A stretch of DNA of 64,000 nt from Fasciolopsis buskii (Eukaryota; Platyhelminthes; Trematoda; Plagiorchiida; Fasciolidae), in the NCBI GenBank assembly GCA_008360955.1, contig LUCM01006158.1, positions 159,402 to 223,401 on the forward strand. Reading direction: 5' to 3'. Shown here one piece after another: positions 1 to 12,547 of this stretch. Positions within the stretch are counted from its first letter, which is position 1. Every line of letters starts with the position of its first letter. The translations under genes were made by a program, and so were the position numbers. A model generated the notes under the pieces. That model had not been told where the DNA came from, made no database searches, and saw only the letters and a list, made by a program, of their open reading frames with translations.

Positions 1-32
<32 letters not shown>

Positions 33-87
33 CAAAAACAAAAAACAACAACAACAACAACACCGCAACAACAACAACAACATCAGC

Positions 88-120
<33 letters not shown>

Positions 121-125
121 TCAGC

Positions 126-192
<67 letters not shown>

Positions 193-236
193 ACAAACGA
201 ATAAACAAACAAACAAACAACAACAACAACAAACAA
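1..236. repeat. CAA trinucleotide microsatellite
   Basis: The first 236 bases are almost pure (CAA)n/(AAC)n, with a few CAAA and CATCAG interruptions and a stretch of AAAC units near 190-220. On the minus strand this reads as a low-complexity poly-Val/poly-Leu frame, which is an artefact of the repeat and not a gene. The window edge cuts the array, so its full length is unknown. Confidence 0.95.
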
Positions 237-240
237 CAGC

Positions 241-3200
241 AATGGCAGTAGCAACGTGAAAAACAAGAGCAGTTTGTTGTCATATCCAGAGACAACGGTT
301 GGCTTTGAGGACTCTGAATAAAGTTGTGCTAATTAGTTGATTCGTGAAAAGCATGCTTCTTCCGATTGAGTGCAGTCTTAACTCTGGTATTTTGCCCATA
401 AGTAGAATTAGGAACCCAGTCATAAATAGCACCAATAGTTTTCACCATCATCTCGTTATCTAGTAGTAACCGAGATGTATAACTTAACTCCAAATCGGTT
501 AGTGATTGGCTCAAATGTGTCCGGAGACCGGACAAAGTATCGAGTAATCACTATGGTCATTCGCCGACTGTCAAAATCCGACAGACGATGACAACATTGG
601 AGGCGTTTCACGTCATAGTCAAACAAAACACGGCTCTGCGTGGTATTTCACGCTCTGTTAACAGACTTTGCAGTAAACTCGTCAAGTCTCTGTCAGGTTG
701 GCATATATTATCTGAAACGTATACAGTGTTTGCAAAATGATTCAGGTTTTCTAACGACACATCTTACAGCCGTGACAGTCCTGTATCGAAAAAAATACAC
801 ACTTTGTGATATGATTAAAGCATGGGTGCAGTTGAACAGGCATAACCTCTGTAGCCAGCTAGTGGTATTTCACACAGCGAAGAGGAACGACAACCACAAA
901 CTCGAAACTTGGATTGACAAAAGAGTATCACTGGTCAAGTGAAAGAGAATAGGTGACAGCACACACAAAAACAAAATGGGTAGTAACAATCACAGTGGAG
1001 GGGCAATTTTGATCGGATTCAATATTGATTTGGCCATTCAGACCAAAGCGCACAATTTTAAATTATACTTCCGGTGATTTCATGTTATTCACAGTATTAC
1101 GTTTCTTTTGTTCGAGTATGCGATGTTAATATTTCGTTTTGCAGCCAACGAGGTTCAGGGACACAGGTGGGTACACACGGACGCACAGAGAGACAAATAT
1201 ATTAGCTAAACACATCAATTTTTTGCGAAGCTGAATATCGAATACGACGTAAACATCTTTACAAAATAATACAGGTGCCCGAGTCATCTTGGAGGTAGCC
1301 CATCGTCAGTGCGTGACAACAAGTGAATGCCAAAGAGCAAAATTTCTGGTATGGACGAAGATCATGGGTCTTAGAAAATCATTTCGCGGTTCGTTTTCCT
1401 CATCCGTGGTACCGTCAAATTAGTAACGTTTGGCGTGAGTTTTCAGCTTTGACAGTTTGCAATGCAGTTGGATCTAAGTTGAATCTATTTTTTTCCAGGG
1501 GAAATATTTGTCAAGATAGATAAACTCAGTTAATTGGCAGTTGTATGTCACCCGGTGGCCTTGTATCAAGCGCAACGTATCCGCGTAAAAAGGAGGCGTG
1601 ATTAGGATTCACTAATTTGGGGCGTGCGTGCGATTGACATGACACCCGGGTATCGACCAAAGGCTGAGTGTACTCACTAGCGTCATCTGGTATGACTCAG
1701 AATTGGGGCCGCTGCATGCAAACTTGCAAGAACATTTTGTGTTTAAGCCCCGGCATCTTCCTAACCTTGAGATAATGTAGTCCAGATAGGGGTGGGAGAT
1801 CTCGGTAGTTTGGAGCTCAGGCGCACGGCAATGGATGCCATGACTCATCCCATGAACGAAAAAAGACCGAAATGAGGAAAAGTGTTTTGACCATGTCCCT
1901 AGCATGCCCACAAATTGAAGTAGGTAACTTTTGGAAGATGAGTCGATGTGACCAGCACAAGTCACGGCAAAAAATATGGGAAACCTTAGCCAGTGAATTC
2001 AGTTCAGTAGATTCAGATAAGCCCCCTGGTTGGGGCCTAAAATAATCCTTCCAGCCAATGTGGAGATAAGGCGATATGGACGTAAACCGGAGATAGTGAC
2101 GCTGCTGCACTCAGGTTTTTTTTCCTATGCAGTTAGTCTTGCTCATTGTTAATTTCCGAGGTTTTCTCCCGTATTTCCCTATTTATTTCGCTTTAGGGTA
2201 AATTGCTTTGTAAAGTAGCCACCGTAAACCGGAGCACATCAGCGCAAGAGTAAAAATTGTAAAAATCTATGGTTAACTGTGTAAAATTTCTACCACGGTG
2301 AAATCGCTTGAAGCACTCGGATTCAGTGTTTCTTCGTTTGACAACAGACAGATTAGAATTTGGTTTTTCTTTTATCCGGCAAAGTTTAGTAGATCGACCT
2401 AGGAACGATCAAGCCATAGTCACGTTGATTAATTGTCTAGTCAATCGCGATACTGTAGATCAGTTCCTAATTATAGGCAATCTCTCAACAATCACAGAGT
2501 GAGATTCTTGGCCAGTCATTCTTTGATAGACTACTCGTTTGCGTGGGTTGTCTCCAACCCGATTATCCCCCTAGGAGTGTTGGAATCGAGTGCCTAACCG
2601 AACTTGTTCCGTATGTGGACTCGTTCGACTGGGGAGAGGAAACCGAGATGTGCAGATCAATGTATATCAATAACGCCATTGAAAGTGGTGACACCAGTGG
2701 AGACTTGAACATTCCCACATAAAAGCATAGAAATCATTCATAGCACACAAACAAATATTGACAGTAGAGAAGGTGGAATTCAAATTTGTCGCCACTGATA
2801 TTTATGGGGAGCTTCGAAACGTTAATTGTTTTTGTCAGTGCCATTTTTCGGATCCTTCTAAGATATCTTGAATGCAGCGCACGACAATTAAAGAGATCTT
2901 ATTTCGTTCCTTTTGTCATTTGAGTTAAAAGTAAGAAAATCATAGAAGTGCGACATCATGTAACAGAATGTTGCAAAAAAATACACCAAAGTTTCACTTT
3001 GTCGCTGATGATCTTTAGTTGTTTTGATGCCACGCTTTTGTTTTCGATAATGGACTAGTTATCACTGAATTTTATATAATGCAGATTTGTTTTCTTTGTG
3101 GTCGCAACAGCTTACCTATTAAGACAGGGGAAAGTAATAAAAAGACCGGCCGTTATTTAGCCACTGCGGATTTGTTCGCTTTCGCAATCCGACAAAAAGA

Positions 3201-3908
3201 ATAATGGGGTCTAGGAAACTATGGGTTAGGCGTATCAGCTAGTCAATACATGTCAAGATCACCCTTTCTGACAAATCGGATATTACCGAGTTTTTCTGAG
3301 TAGAGCCGCAAGAAACTGTGTCATAAACCTATTTTAGCAAAAAGCAACTGCAACTTTTGGTTCAAGGTGATTCTGTAAAGCAGAATGAGCTGGATTCATG
3401 GATTTTTCAAATAGATTGCCCTACCAGTGTTTTCGACAGAAATGTTTTTATGACTGCATCCAGTGTGTTCGGTTTGCCTCTCTCTGCTCGGTGCAACAGA
3501 AGGTTCAAGTGCGTATTACACTTGAGGAAAAAGATATTTCATTGCTGGATGGAGCTGACAAACTTTCAGTCTTATGTCAAAGTGAGTGGAGAATGACTGA
3601 AAATACAAAAGCAATTCTGGTTCTGGAACCGCCGAACATGAAATTTTGAAAAATGCCAGAGGCGAAATCTTCGTCTGGTGACTTGTCATTCTGTTGGGAA
3701 TAGGAGAGTAGGCCGCACCTCGAGGTCTACGCGTCATGGGCATTTGCATTTTTAACCGAAGACCAGCCTGGGCACTCGAGGAATCACGTGACCTGGTTGA
3801 AGGGCCTAGATGCTACTTACCGGTTGCAGAGGTTTTCATTTCTAGCTTGGTGTCGTGCGAAAATACACGGCAACTGCGAATAAGTTTTGATCCTTTTGGC
3901 CACTGCAG
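241..3908. other. no recognisable gene
   Basis: Open frames here reach at most 117 codons, overlap on both strands and show no family motif. A weak exon-like segment ends at a GTGAGT donor near 1423 (frame with FPHPWYRQISNVW), but it lacks a convincing acceptor. A possible 22-nt micro-exon lies at 1144-1165 between a TTTTGCAG acceptor and a GTGGGT donor. Neither is called. Confidence 0.5.
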
Positions 3909-3986
3909 GAGTGATCTCCGAGCGAGAACGAGTTGTGATATTTGTGATTCTTCCGTACATTATAGGATTCACATGTCAACTGGAGT
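3909..3986 (+). CDS. candidate internal exon (78 nt)
   Basis: The segment follows a CACTGCAG acceptor and is followed by a consensus GTAAGT donor at 3987. The frame that starts after two carried-over bases reads VISERERVVIFVILPYIIG and ends with one base over. It is hydrophobic and could be a membrane or buried helix. A second frame is also open, so the choice is not secure. No family is recognised. If real, it would be an early exon of a plus-strand gene whose neighbours are the candidates at 9.0 and 14.5 kb. Confidence 0.35.
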
Positions 3987-4384
3987 GTAAGTTATGTGAA
4001 TAAAATTGTTATTTCCTTACTTTTGCTTTGTATTTTGGTCATAATGACCAGTCATATCTTGCTCTTCTCGTTTTGTTCCATTCTGAGCTAGACTTCGTTT
4101 TTTCCTACCTGCCCATATTCGCAATTTTGGTCCCGTAATAGAAATGTGACAGTGGGTGTGAATGGATAACGTGAACTGCAAGTAACCGTTCAATAGCCCC
4201 GGAAACGTCTACTTGGTTCCTCTACATTTCCATTTGCCGATGATGGTGGCATTGATGAAACCCGAGTGGATCGGTTGCACCGGGCGATTAACGATGCAGT
4301 TTGCGTAAACCTGTTGTAACAATTTTCAATTTTCCCCTATTATGCTATATCTGTGTCAGTAGAAGCCTGGCTATTTCCTAATAT

Positions 4385-4558
4385 TGGCCGTCCGTGGCCA
4401 AGCGGATGAGGTCGTGGCGTCTTGGCGCGAAGGTCCCGTGTTCGAATCCTCCCAACTCCGGCCAACTTCGCCACTTGGCAGCCCTCTGCTGGCCTCGGCC
4501 CCTTTCCTGAAATATGATGTACATTGTTATTTCAATAATAAAGGAAGTAAAAAGGTAA
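4385..4558 (+). mobile_element. tRNA-derived SINE, copy 1
   Basis: The 5' part resembles a tRNA gene. It has an A-box-like TGGCCAAGCGGATGAGG at about 4395-4411 and a perfect B-box core TTCGAATCC at 4441-4449, with a short 3' strand pairing near CCGGCC. It is followed by a SINE body containing CACTTGGCAGCCCTCTGCTGG and an A-rich tail AATAATAAAGGAAGTAAAAAGG at the 3' end. The body and tail recur in the copy at 18665-18838. No clear target-site duplication was seen. The intact B box makes this the better preserved copy. The internal promoter would be used by RNA polymerase III. Confidence 0.85.
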
Positions 4559-4559
4559 A

Positions 4560-7500
4560 AAGGATAATGAGATCAGCGCAGCGCAACCGACAGTCTAGTT
4601 AGTGGTTCCTATGGTGAAACTGACCGTAGTGAGGCCAAACGAAATCGCATCTCACATTAATTCGATACTTTTCAAGACTAAGTTGAATATTTATCCGAAA
4701 AGTTGATCTTAGTGGCCCGTTGTGGTTTAGTTCCGACTGTTACGTTACCTAGTTCAAAGGTTTCTTTCCTTCTTGTGTCTGTGTTGCACGTTTAGCGTGA
4801 GCGTTTTCGCACTATTTCTTAAGACATACTTAAGGCATGATTGTGATGACATGGACAGTAACCCATAGCTAATTGGATCCTCCACAAGGAAGAGTGTAAT
4901 TGGAAACTATGATCTTGAAAATTGGATTAAATAAGGACCACATAAAGTCTCTTTTGTTCAGGTGTGGTGATGAGCCTAGGGACAGCGAGTGGCCGGCTAC
5001 CATCAAAGTGACTGGCAAATCTGGAATTCAAAACCCAAACCTTCCTAGGGTGACAGACATTTAATCCGCCCAAACACAATCGGTGTGCAAATAATAGCAC
5101 ACACTGATTGAAAATCCAATTGAAGTCGTGCTCCGGGAACGACATGTTAACGATACCTTTTGAAATGAGCTACGAGTTCTCGGTCACATTTCAGGTGAGC
5201 AGGGAAATATGCTTGGGTGAACTAAAACGAAATGTAGCAGAAGTCAGAATGAACTCACCTCCAAAAACTGAACCACGCATGCCCCGTTGTTGATCAACTT
5301 CGCTTCAGTAGAACGACAAAGCAATTACCACACTCCTATAATTGATTCCGACAACGCCTAGACGGATCTGGAAGAGTCTTATCTAGGTAGGATGATACAG
5401 TTGGAGGAAGATGCTGTCCGTCCGGTTTATTAGATTCAGTGATCCCAAGAGAATCAAATTAGGTGGGTAAAAGCATCCTACAAAAATACCGAGTGTTCCG
5501 TAGGTCCGTTTGCTTTATCAATGAGAATACAGTCAGCTGTTTGTGGTAATCCGAATCGGGTTTGCTCAACCAAGAAATGCAGCTGTTGAGGCAACTTTTC
5601 CCTAGGTAAACTTAGGCACAATGCATGATAAATAATAAGGTACAGTTCATTTGGGCGAATATATCGCTGCGTCTACTCGAGCAATTTTCAAGCCCAAAAT
5701 GCTACGGAAATTAACAAATAACCGTAACCTTCTGTGAGCTACTAATGACAAATGTTTTGTAGTCCTGACAATGAAATGGTGCTGAGGATTTACCTCTCCG
5801 TCTAAGTCAATCAAGTCTTGTTGACCTGAAAATAATTAAAGATTGACTATAATGACGGCCTTTAAAAGCATCCCGGTTAAACACTGCCTTCGGAACTCAA
5901 GGGTTTTTTCAAGGAACACAGAAAATACTGCGAAGAGAAATCTAAGCAAACTGGGATTCTTCTGCACGATTGTTCCGCCAGTTGTAGACAAGCGACACTG
6001 GAAATTCCATTTGTTCACTGAATGCGGTAGACAAAGGCGTCGGCGAACCAAATTGTTTTAGTCTTCTGCTAGTCAAAATAAAAATTCACTCATCAGACTT
6101 CGTGAGATATGTCAATCAGACGATGAAGAAGTGCTGAACGTTTCAGATCTAAGGCTTTGCAAGGGGTCCAGGAAGTCTGAGCTTCTCGGTCCCCAAAACT
6201 TTTGACAGATAACCCGGCAGAAGGCAAACCAAATAATGAGCGTTTGTCAATGAACCACGATGGCTCAAAAAGTCAAAGCTTGGCCGCTCACGCACACACA
6301 TACATACATACATACATACATACATACATACATACATACATACACACTGGAACTGAACGAATGGCTCTGAGCGAGCCTATTTTCAATTCATCAGATGTCT
6401 CCTGAAATTGTGAAGATGAGGGTTTCGTTTAGACCAGATAAGTCTGATTACCGTTCATTCAGTCTATCTTGCTAAATTGGGGAAAATAGATGTCTCATAT
6501 CTAATCAAAGTGTAGAACAACTCGACCCACAAAGCGCTCGGTGAGTAAATAGGCTTGTGATTTCCCAATGAATTTCGCCCACTCCCAGTTCGCTAAACAA
6601 ATAAACTATAGATGAATTGCAATCGATTTGTTTACACACGCCGTATAAAGTGCATCTGTTAGAAGGCCGTGTGATATTCAATGTCATTGGATAAAAACGA
6701 GTGAAACTTGACCTGGAAATCACCGTTTCCGACACAAGAGATTTTTTCGACATTTCGAACATCAAACGTTTATCACAAATGAGGTCAGCTTCATATTTTT
6801 CTCGAAGAATTCACCGTATCATATACTTAAATTAGTGAATTGAAAAGACTCGGATGCTGTGGTGTCTGTGCAAACGCTAACGAAAGTTTCAACCTGTCGG
6901 TACCGTGAAGATCTTTCAGCACGTGACTAAATTTCTACTTGCTCAATATTTGCTGCAATTTTTTCAGTCTTCATTGTTCTTCGTTTAGTTTTTATTCGCT
7001 TTTATTGCTGATTCCACAATAGGTGCAGTTATGTCTGCTGTGCATATTTTTACTGGTTGCGCTACACTTCCGTCTATTGTCTTTAATTCCTCGATTAAAT
7101 TGAGTTGTTTTATTTTCATCATGAACGCTGTTCGTCGCTTCGTTTGATAGAAATCGCTTAACTCTAATCTTCTTATCTATTGATTCGATCTACACGCATA
7201 CATTACAAATATCCCACTTGACCTAGAAACAAACTGCTCACCAAGCCCACCCGTCCTAACAATACGTCGGTGCAGTCCTCAATAAGGCCCTGACTAGGGC
7301 ACGAACCTTTCTTTTTGTGCACTTGGGAACATGTTCACGTCTGTGCAGTTTGCATTCAGGAGTGGTGACCGAGTCCACAAGTTGCGTAATCGCCTGTATC
7401 TACCGAAGTCTTTGATCTATGCCGGTAGGGCAGACAGTTCAGTGCCATAAAAATCGCGAGCGGTAGGATCGGATAAATTTATTTTTCCTAATTCTGGCAA

Positions 7501-9045
7501 TTTTTAGCTACAGAATGCTCGTTTATCGAACTACATTGACTATTTAGTTATTTACTGCTATCCCAAAATTTCCAATCTTAGGAATACAGCAACAACAAAA
7601 CCATTCACAGAACATTTCTGCACACAAAACGAAATTTCGTTTTCTTTCAATACTCTTCTGCCTTGCCTAATTTCTTTGCCGGATAACTATCTGTACATCA
7701 TCGTGAGCGGTTATAATCATTCATCCACCCTATCGGTACTGGTCTGGCTTATCTGACTCCGCTGTTTCGCCGAACACAAACTATTCTGTTCGCAGACAAA
7801 TTCAGCACGCAATGTATGGGAAAAACGGTGTGCTATAGAAACTGTCTCAGGTAGACTTTCATATCTCAGTAACACAGTTTAGTCGAAAAAATTGATAGTT
7901 TGTTCCCTCGGCCAACGCGAATAGCCTTTCTCAAGACAACATTTCAAACAAACGAAACTGGGATGAAAGTAGAAAACAATTTTCGATGTTAAACAAAGTG
8001 CTTTTCGTATGAAAACCTGTCGAGGGAGGGTTTATCAATGGCGTCTAAAAAGTCGGTGAAGTATCATTTATTTCAGTTGCATTGTGTTAACTGATCTTAG
8101 AATGTTACAAGCAAGACGTTCTTTTAGATACAGTTTATTTCTGCCAACCAGCCCAGACAATGCAATATCAGTTTACGTGCATTAATCTCAGCCAGCGACG
8201 TTCGGGCGCTCCTGTAGAACCCTAGATCTATGTCTAGATAGCACTTTTACTCCTTCAGGCTGTGGAATTAAATCAGAGTGGGACTGCAGAAATTTTTAAG
8301 CAAAAACAGTTTTCTTATTTTTCTATTTTCAACACTTTTTTCCATAGACTTGATTTGTGTTCGAAACACCGAAGCACAATGTTAGCTATTCTTTGATGCA
8401 TTCAATTTAATTTCTGATGTCTGCTGTCCTCAAAAAGGCTATGCCTCCCCCAATGGGCGAATAAGTTCTTCATTAGTATAACCGTTATGGAAACAAAAGG
8501 AACATTTCCATGGATGAGTTAGCTTGTTGAGAATGGGATGTCATTTCGTGTTGATAATGAATATAATAAGGACTCACCCAATCTTACTCATCTAAAGTGA
8601 CAGCGATTTGAGACATAAATGTGTTTTCTGTGTGACAAGAAAAATAAATCAATCAGCTGTGCTGCGGAGGAATGAAGAAAAAACATGCTGAACTGCTGAC
8701 CTCACTTGCCTATTCTGCGGGGCAATATTACCATCATACGCATTCTAGTCACAGTATACACATGTCACCGCTAGTCAGTTTTTGCCTCTGGAGTAATAAT
8801 AATCTGTCTTCAACATATCGTGGATTCACGTGTGTTCGATTTGATTCATGCCATAAGCGTGTACCAACCACATCCCCTGTTCCTACGGAAACTTACCACC
8901 AGCCACCGCATTTATGCTTTTGAATTGGAAAGTTATTTTGACAGCAGATGATTTTCCCATCAACCCAAGGTAGGTTAGCCTAATATGGCGTAATGATAAC
9001 ACTGTGTGAAGCAAAACGAATCAACCGGTTTCTCTCCTGTGGCCC
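4560..9045. other. non-coding or intronic DNA, nothing firmly identified
   Basis: Only short overlapping frames are visible. A strong donor (TTTCAG then GTGAGC) lies at 5194 behind an open frame ending FEMSYEFSVTFQ, but its acceptor is poor. Another possible 25-nt micro-exon precedes a GTAGGT donor near 8970. If 3909-3986 and 9049-9125 belong to one gene, this stretch would be a roughly 5-kb intron. Confidence 0.4.
6291..6346. repeat. ACAT tetranucleotide microsatellite
   Basis: About 11 perfect CATA/ACAT units are flanked by short CA repeats. The Tyr/Ile/His-Thr-type frames read across it on both strands are repeat artefacts. Confidence 0.95.
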
Positions 9046-9048
9046 TAG

Positions 9049-9125
9049 ACACGGATTGCATGACGATTATGCAGGTCTGGCTTACGCGTAAAACTAACCC
9101 GATGCGAAAGTTCTCCGGTTCCAAG
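9049..9125 (+). CDS. candidate internal exon (77 nt)
   Basis: A pyrimidine-rich acceptor (TTTCTCTCCTGTGGCCCTAG) precedes it and a GTTAGT donor follows. The chosen frame begins with two carried-over bases, reads TDCMTIMQVWLTRKTNPMRK and ends on a codon boundary. Its entry phase fits the exit phase of 3909-3986. The opposite strand and other frames are also partly open, so this is a weak call. No family is recognised. Confidence 0.25.
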
Positions 9126-9954
9126 GTTAGTGGTGATATAGCCACTGAGGACGAAAATGACGAAACACCCCTGAGGTATTGTGTCTGTTCACCTGATGGT
9201 GTGTTCATGTAGGCGTGCTAGCAGGTCGTTTCTTATTTACCAGTAAAATCATACACTAACGGTTAAAACAGGTCGTTACCAAAAAAGCAGAAATATTGCG
9301 CGACTTGTTCCATCACTGCCACTTCGAATTTAGACGTTCACTACTCTTCGGTTGCTTTTTCATTCACACAATTTGGTCCAGTCGGTCAAAATGGCAAGAA
9401 ACGTAATTAGCAACCAACTGGTTACGGCTTTATTGATTCCAACCATGCCATTGCTTCAATAGGAGTGGCACCTGCCGCAATATTATCGTTGACTCCAGAC
9501 CGGCGGTGATTGTGTTTGCTATTTCTTAGAGTTACATTGCAACTGTTCGTTGAAGAGCTCTTTCAAGCATAAAATCGATAACATCAGCATCGATTCCCTA
9601 CTGAAGTGAACTTTTCACGATTGTGCCTTTTTAATAGTGCAGAACTGCGAACTCGGTAACAGAAAAACCAGTTTAGTTTGGTGCCAGGAAAGCTCTCTCT
9701 GACATTGCCGTGTGTTTACTCTACCAAACAAGCACCCATTTTCTCATTTTGTTTGTGCAGAAAATGACAGCATTAATCAATATACCAAGAATATATCTGA
9801 TATTTCATCACCTAATGTGCAGAAGCAAAGAACCAAGTTTGTCCAAGATCTGCATTCTAAAAATGCTCACAAGTCACTAAGACGAGGCCCAAAAAGACAG
9901 ACCAGTTCAGTTTACACAACCGTTATCCGTGAATCGCCGTGTTCTGGATCTGGT

Positions 9955-10170
9955 TACTGCCTGACAGCACTAACTACTAAATGAGAAAAACACCGACGAG
10001 AACAAATGAAAAATAACAGGTTGAACAACGACTCTACAAAAGAGGGAAAATCTCGTGGACCCCAACTGGATAGTCCAAATGGTCCCATATCAGCCAGTCC
10101 ACTGGTTAAAGCTTTCGTGCATTTTCCCATTTCATCGAATGGCCAATTCAACCCATCTTTCAATCATTAT
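9955..10170 (-). mobile_element. fossil 3' coding end of a non-LTR retrotransposon
   Basis: The minus-strand frame 10163-9954 contains KALTSGLADMGPFGLSSWG followed by PRD and a V-E-S-L stretch. This matches the conserved C-terminal tail of flatworm endonuclease/reverse-transcriptase polyproteins, where a GLA..GP..LPGWGPRD block precedes a W-L-E-T-L stretch (recalled family pattern, not a search). Upstream, related residues continue in a shifted frame, so the copy is frameshifted. No reverse transcriptase core was recognised nearby. The plus strand across the same DNA is open for about 180 codons with one TGA at 9982. I regard that as antisense and not as a gene. Confidence 0.6.
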
Positions 10171-10573
10171 CCGCCTTGTAGAATAGCATACAACGAGGCA
10201 AGGTATAAAGCTTCAAATGAATTATTGAATTTCCCCAAGTTTCCTCATTTGTAATAAATTGTGCATGTAATGTGTCCTTCCGATTACAAGAATCCCCTGT
10301 CAGTACTTAAACCCAAGTTAGCCGTTGTTAAGACAAATGGTTCGGTGCATTCTAGACCCAAAAGATAAACTCGACGGAACCAATGCCCGAGCGCGACGTT
10401 GCACCGACGCCTCGATATCAGTGCTTGCATATTGCGGATAATACTAACAGGGGAAAGCGTGCGAAGAAACAGCAGACCAAGTAGACTAAAAATTTGCTAG
10501 AGCAATGTAATTGGCCGGTGTCAACAAGAAATGTTTGTTCCACGAGTTCATATATCATTATCCGACAACTCAC

Positions 10574-10732
10574 AACATCGCTGAACTGTTCGAAAAGCAT
10601 TTTGTGAGGCGATTCCCAACAGTGCGGCGGATTGGCCTCATGGAAGTAGAAACGCAATCTGAAATTCCTCTCCAACCGTTCATTTAATGAGCCTCGGGCA
10701 ACAACGGAATTGGGTTTCATTTGCATTTTGAC
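10574..10732 (-). CDS. candidate exon, minus strand
   Basis: A perfect GTGAGT donor follows position 10574 on the minus strand. The frame running into it contains RLRFYFHEANPPHCWESPHK and opens with an ATG at 10726. The acceptor near 10732 is AG without a good pyrimidine tract, so this could instead be a first coding exon. No family is recognised and no neighbouring exon with a matching phase was found. Confidence 0.28.
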
Positions 10733-10750
10733 ACTGATCTATTTTTGCAG

Positions 10751-10807
10751 TTAATTGGACTTGATTACGTAATCAGCCACTTGGAATCGATCTTCATGTG
10801 TTTGTGG
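10751..10807 (+). CDS. candidate internal exon (57 nt)
   Basis: It follows a strong acceptor (CTATTTTTGCAG). The in-phase frame reads LIGLDYVISHLESIFMCLW and reaches a possible GTTTGT donor; a TAA stop lies four codons later. The donor is non-canonical in strength, and the sequence is too short to assign a family. Confidence 0.25.
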
Positions 10808-11715
10808 GTTTGTGTTTAAGTGAGTGAATGAACAGGAGTTTGTTCACATGTAAAGAACAGGTGAGCGGAGGAGAGACAGATTAGAAGCACCACTCAGTAA
10901 ACCGTGGTTACACTAGCCTCGACAAGCAGTGCATACTGCCAGTGTTGTCCGGCGATCGACAAATCGAAATTCAAACAAGCATAGATGTCGTAAAACGAAA
11001 ACGCCAATAGGCAAGTCATCCAACAAACTAGATATCAACTCATCGGATGTTTAGTTGAACAAAATCCTGTGAGGTTTCCTATCTCGTGTGATGTTCTCTC
11101 CTCTGGCCCCTTCCAAATGCGGAAGTGTATATTAGTCGGTGGTTGGTTTCGTTCGCATCGCTGCATTTTAAACTGGTGAAACAATGACTTCTGCTTGAAG
11201 TTGCCTTTGAATTACAAGAGAAAATGAACTGCCATAATGCTATTGACTTGGACGCGGATTCAATGCCAGTCAACGAGTAACTTGTCCAATCCTCATCGAT
11301 TTTTTATTCGTCTCCTTACCAACTGCGAGCAGCGATAGTTCTGAATTTCGGCCAAATGACCGACGTGAATGTCTTTCCTGGAAAATACGCAGTTTGGGTG
11401 ACTTTCAGCAGTATTTTGATTGTCCATGAAGCTGTGCGATTGCACAGAATCGTTTCCACACGTTCGGTTGGCCTATAAGCATCAGTGGAAAGATGAATGA
11501 ATTTTTCCGAAATCCCGTGGAGATAAGGCAGACTAATAAGTCTTTTTGCTGGATAAAGCCGAGCAAAACATGTTGGCAGGGAAATCTGATTATTTTGTGC
11601 TTAGAATTGTTAGACACCACTGAACCTCCAATTTCATGATTGACTATTCGGAGAAGTACTATTACAAACTGAACGGTATATCCCGGAAAAATTACACACG
11701 CGACTGAATTATTAG

Positions 11716-11765
11716 CGATGCCGTGAATGACGTTCGTAGTGAGCTTCAAGAACTTAACCATAAAT
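11716..11765 (+). CDS. candidate short exon (50 nt)
   Basis: It lies between an ATTATTAG acceptor and a GTGAGT donor. The frame reads DAVNDVRSELQELNHK, an acidic amphipathic segment that could form a coiled coil. It enters with one base and leaves with one base. It is short, so chance is a serious alternative. Confidence 0.25.
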
Positions 11766-12547
11766 GTGAGTGAATAATTCGTTGCAAGGTCATCGGTGTC
11801 GTATTTAACGCCACTCGGTCTGAACTACGGTGGCTTAGGGTTGCATTACATGATGTAAAATAGACTAACTGATGGTCGACGGAGACAGTGGTGGAGACAG
11901 TCGGTCGCTGGACGCTTTGAAAGACCGAAATTCTCGAAAAATGAACGATATTTCCGTTCTGATAGGTTTAAAAATAACTAGTAGCCCCAGAATAACGTGA
12001 ATTATTCACAATGCATTCAAATCACACTACATTTTGCCACTGTTAAATGTTTTGTAGCAGATAGACTAAAGGGTACTTTCTAACTCCAGTGGGTCGATTC
12101 CTGATCAGAGTAACTTTCATGAGCATTCGGATTTCATGGTTATACTTTTGAAACCAGAAATGACAAAATGTGTGAAAAAAACAGTTCACACAAATGGCAA
12201 ATCATTTGATCCACGAAAGTTTCTTGTTCTTTCGAACATCCTCATATTCTGCTCCAGTCTCTCCTCAGTAGACGTTTTATGTATGCCAAAGAGCCAACGA
12301 ATAGATTTTTGGTTGTAAACATTCAGTTGAAACTATAAAATCAAGTGCACCCTTCGTCTAGTAATCTAATATCCAATTTAAGTTTATGAGCGGTTTAATG
12401 ATGACCAACTCAATTGGGATAAATACTTGGCCCAAAAAGTGCTCACCTTTGTAGGTGTGCATGAAAATTGTCTACCATACATCATGAAACCGTTTCCCCT
12501 CGCAGTCTAATAACACACACAACAAGCTAGCATAGAATCGTACACTT

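Noticed and set aside
83..295. Minus-strand poly-Val/poly-Leu frame
   Set aside because: It is a direct translation of the CAA microsatellite.
4384..4602. 72-codon plus frame
   Set aside because: It is the SINE sequence read as protein.
6149..6405. Frames with Tyr-Val/Cys or Thr-Tyr-Ile-His repeats on both strands
   Set aside because: They are produced by the ACAT microsatellite at 6291-6346.
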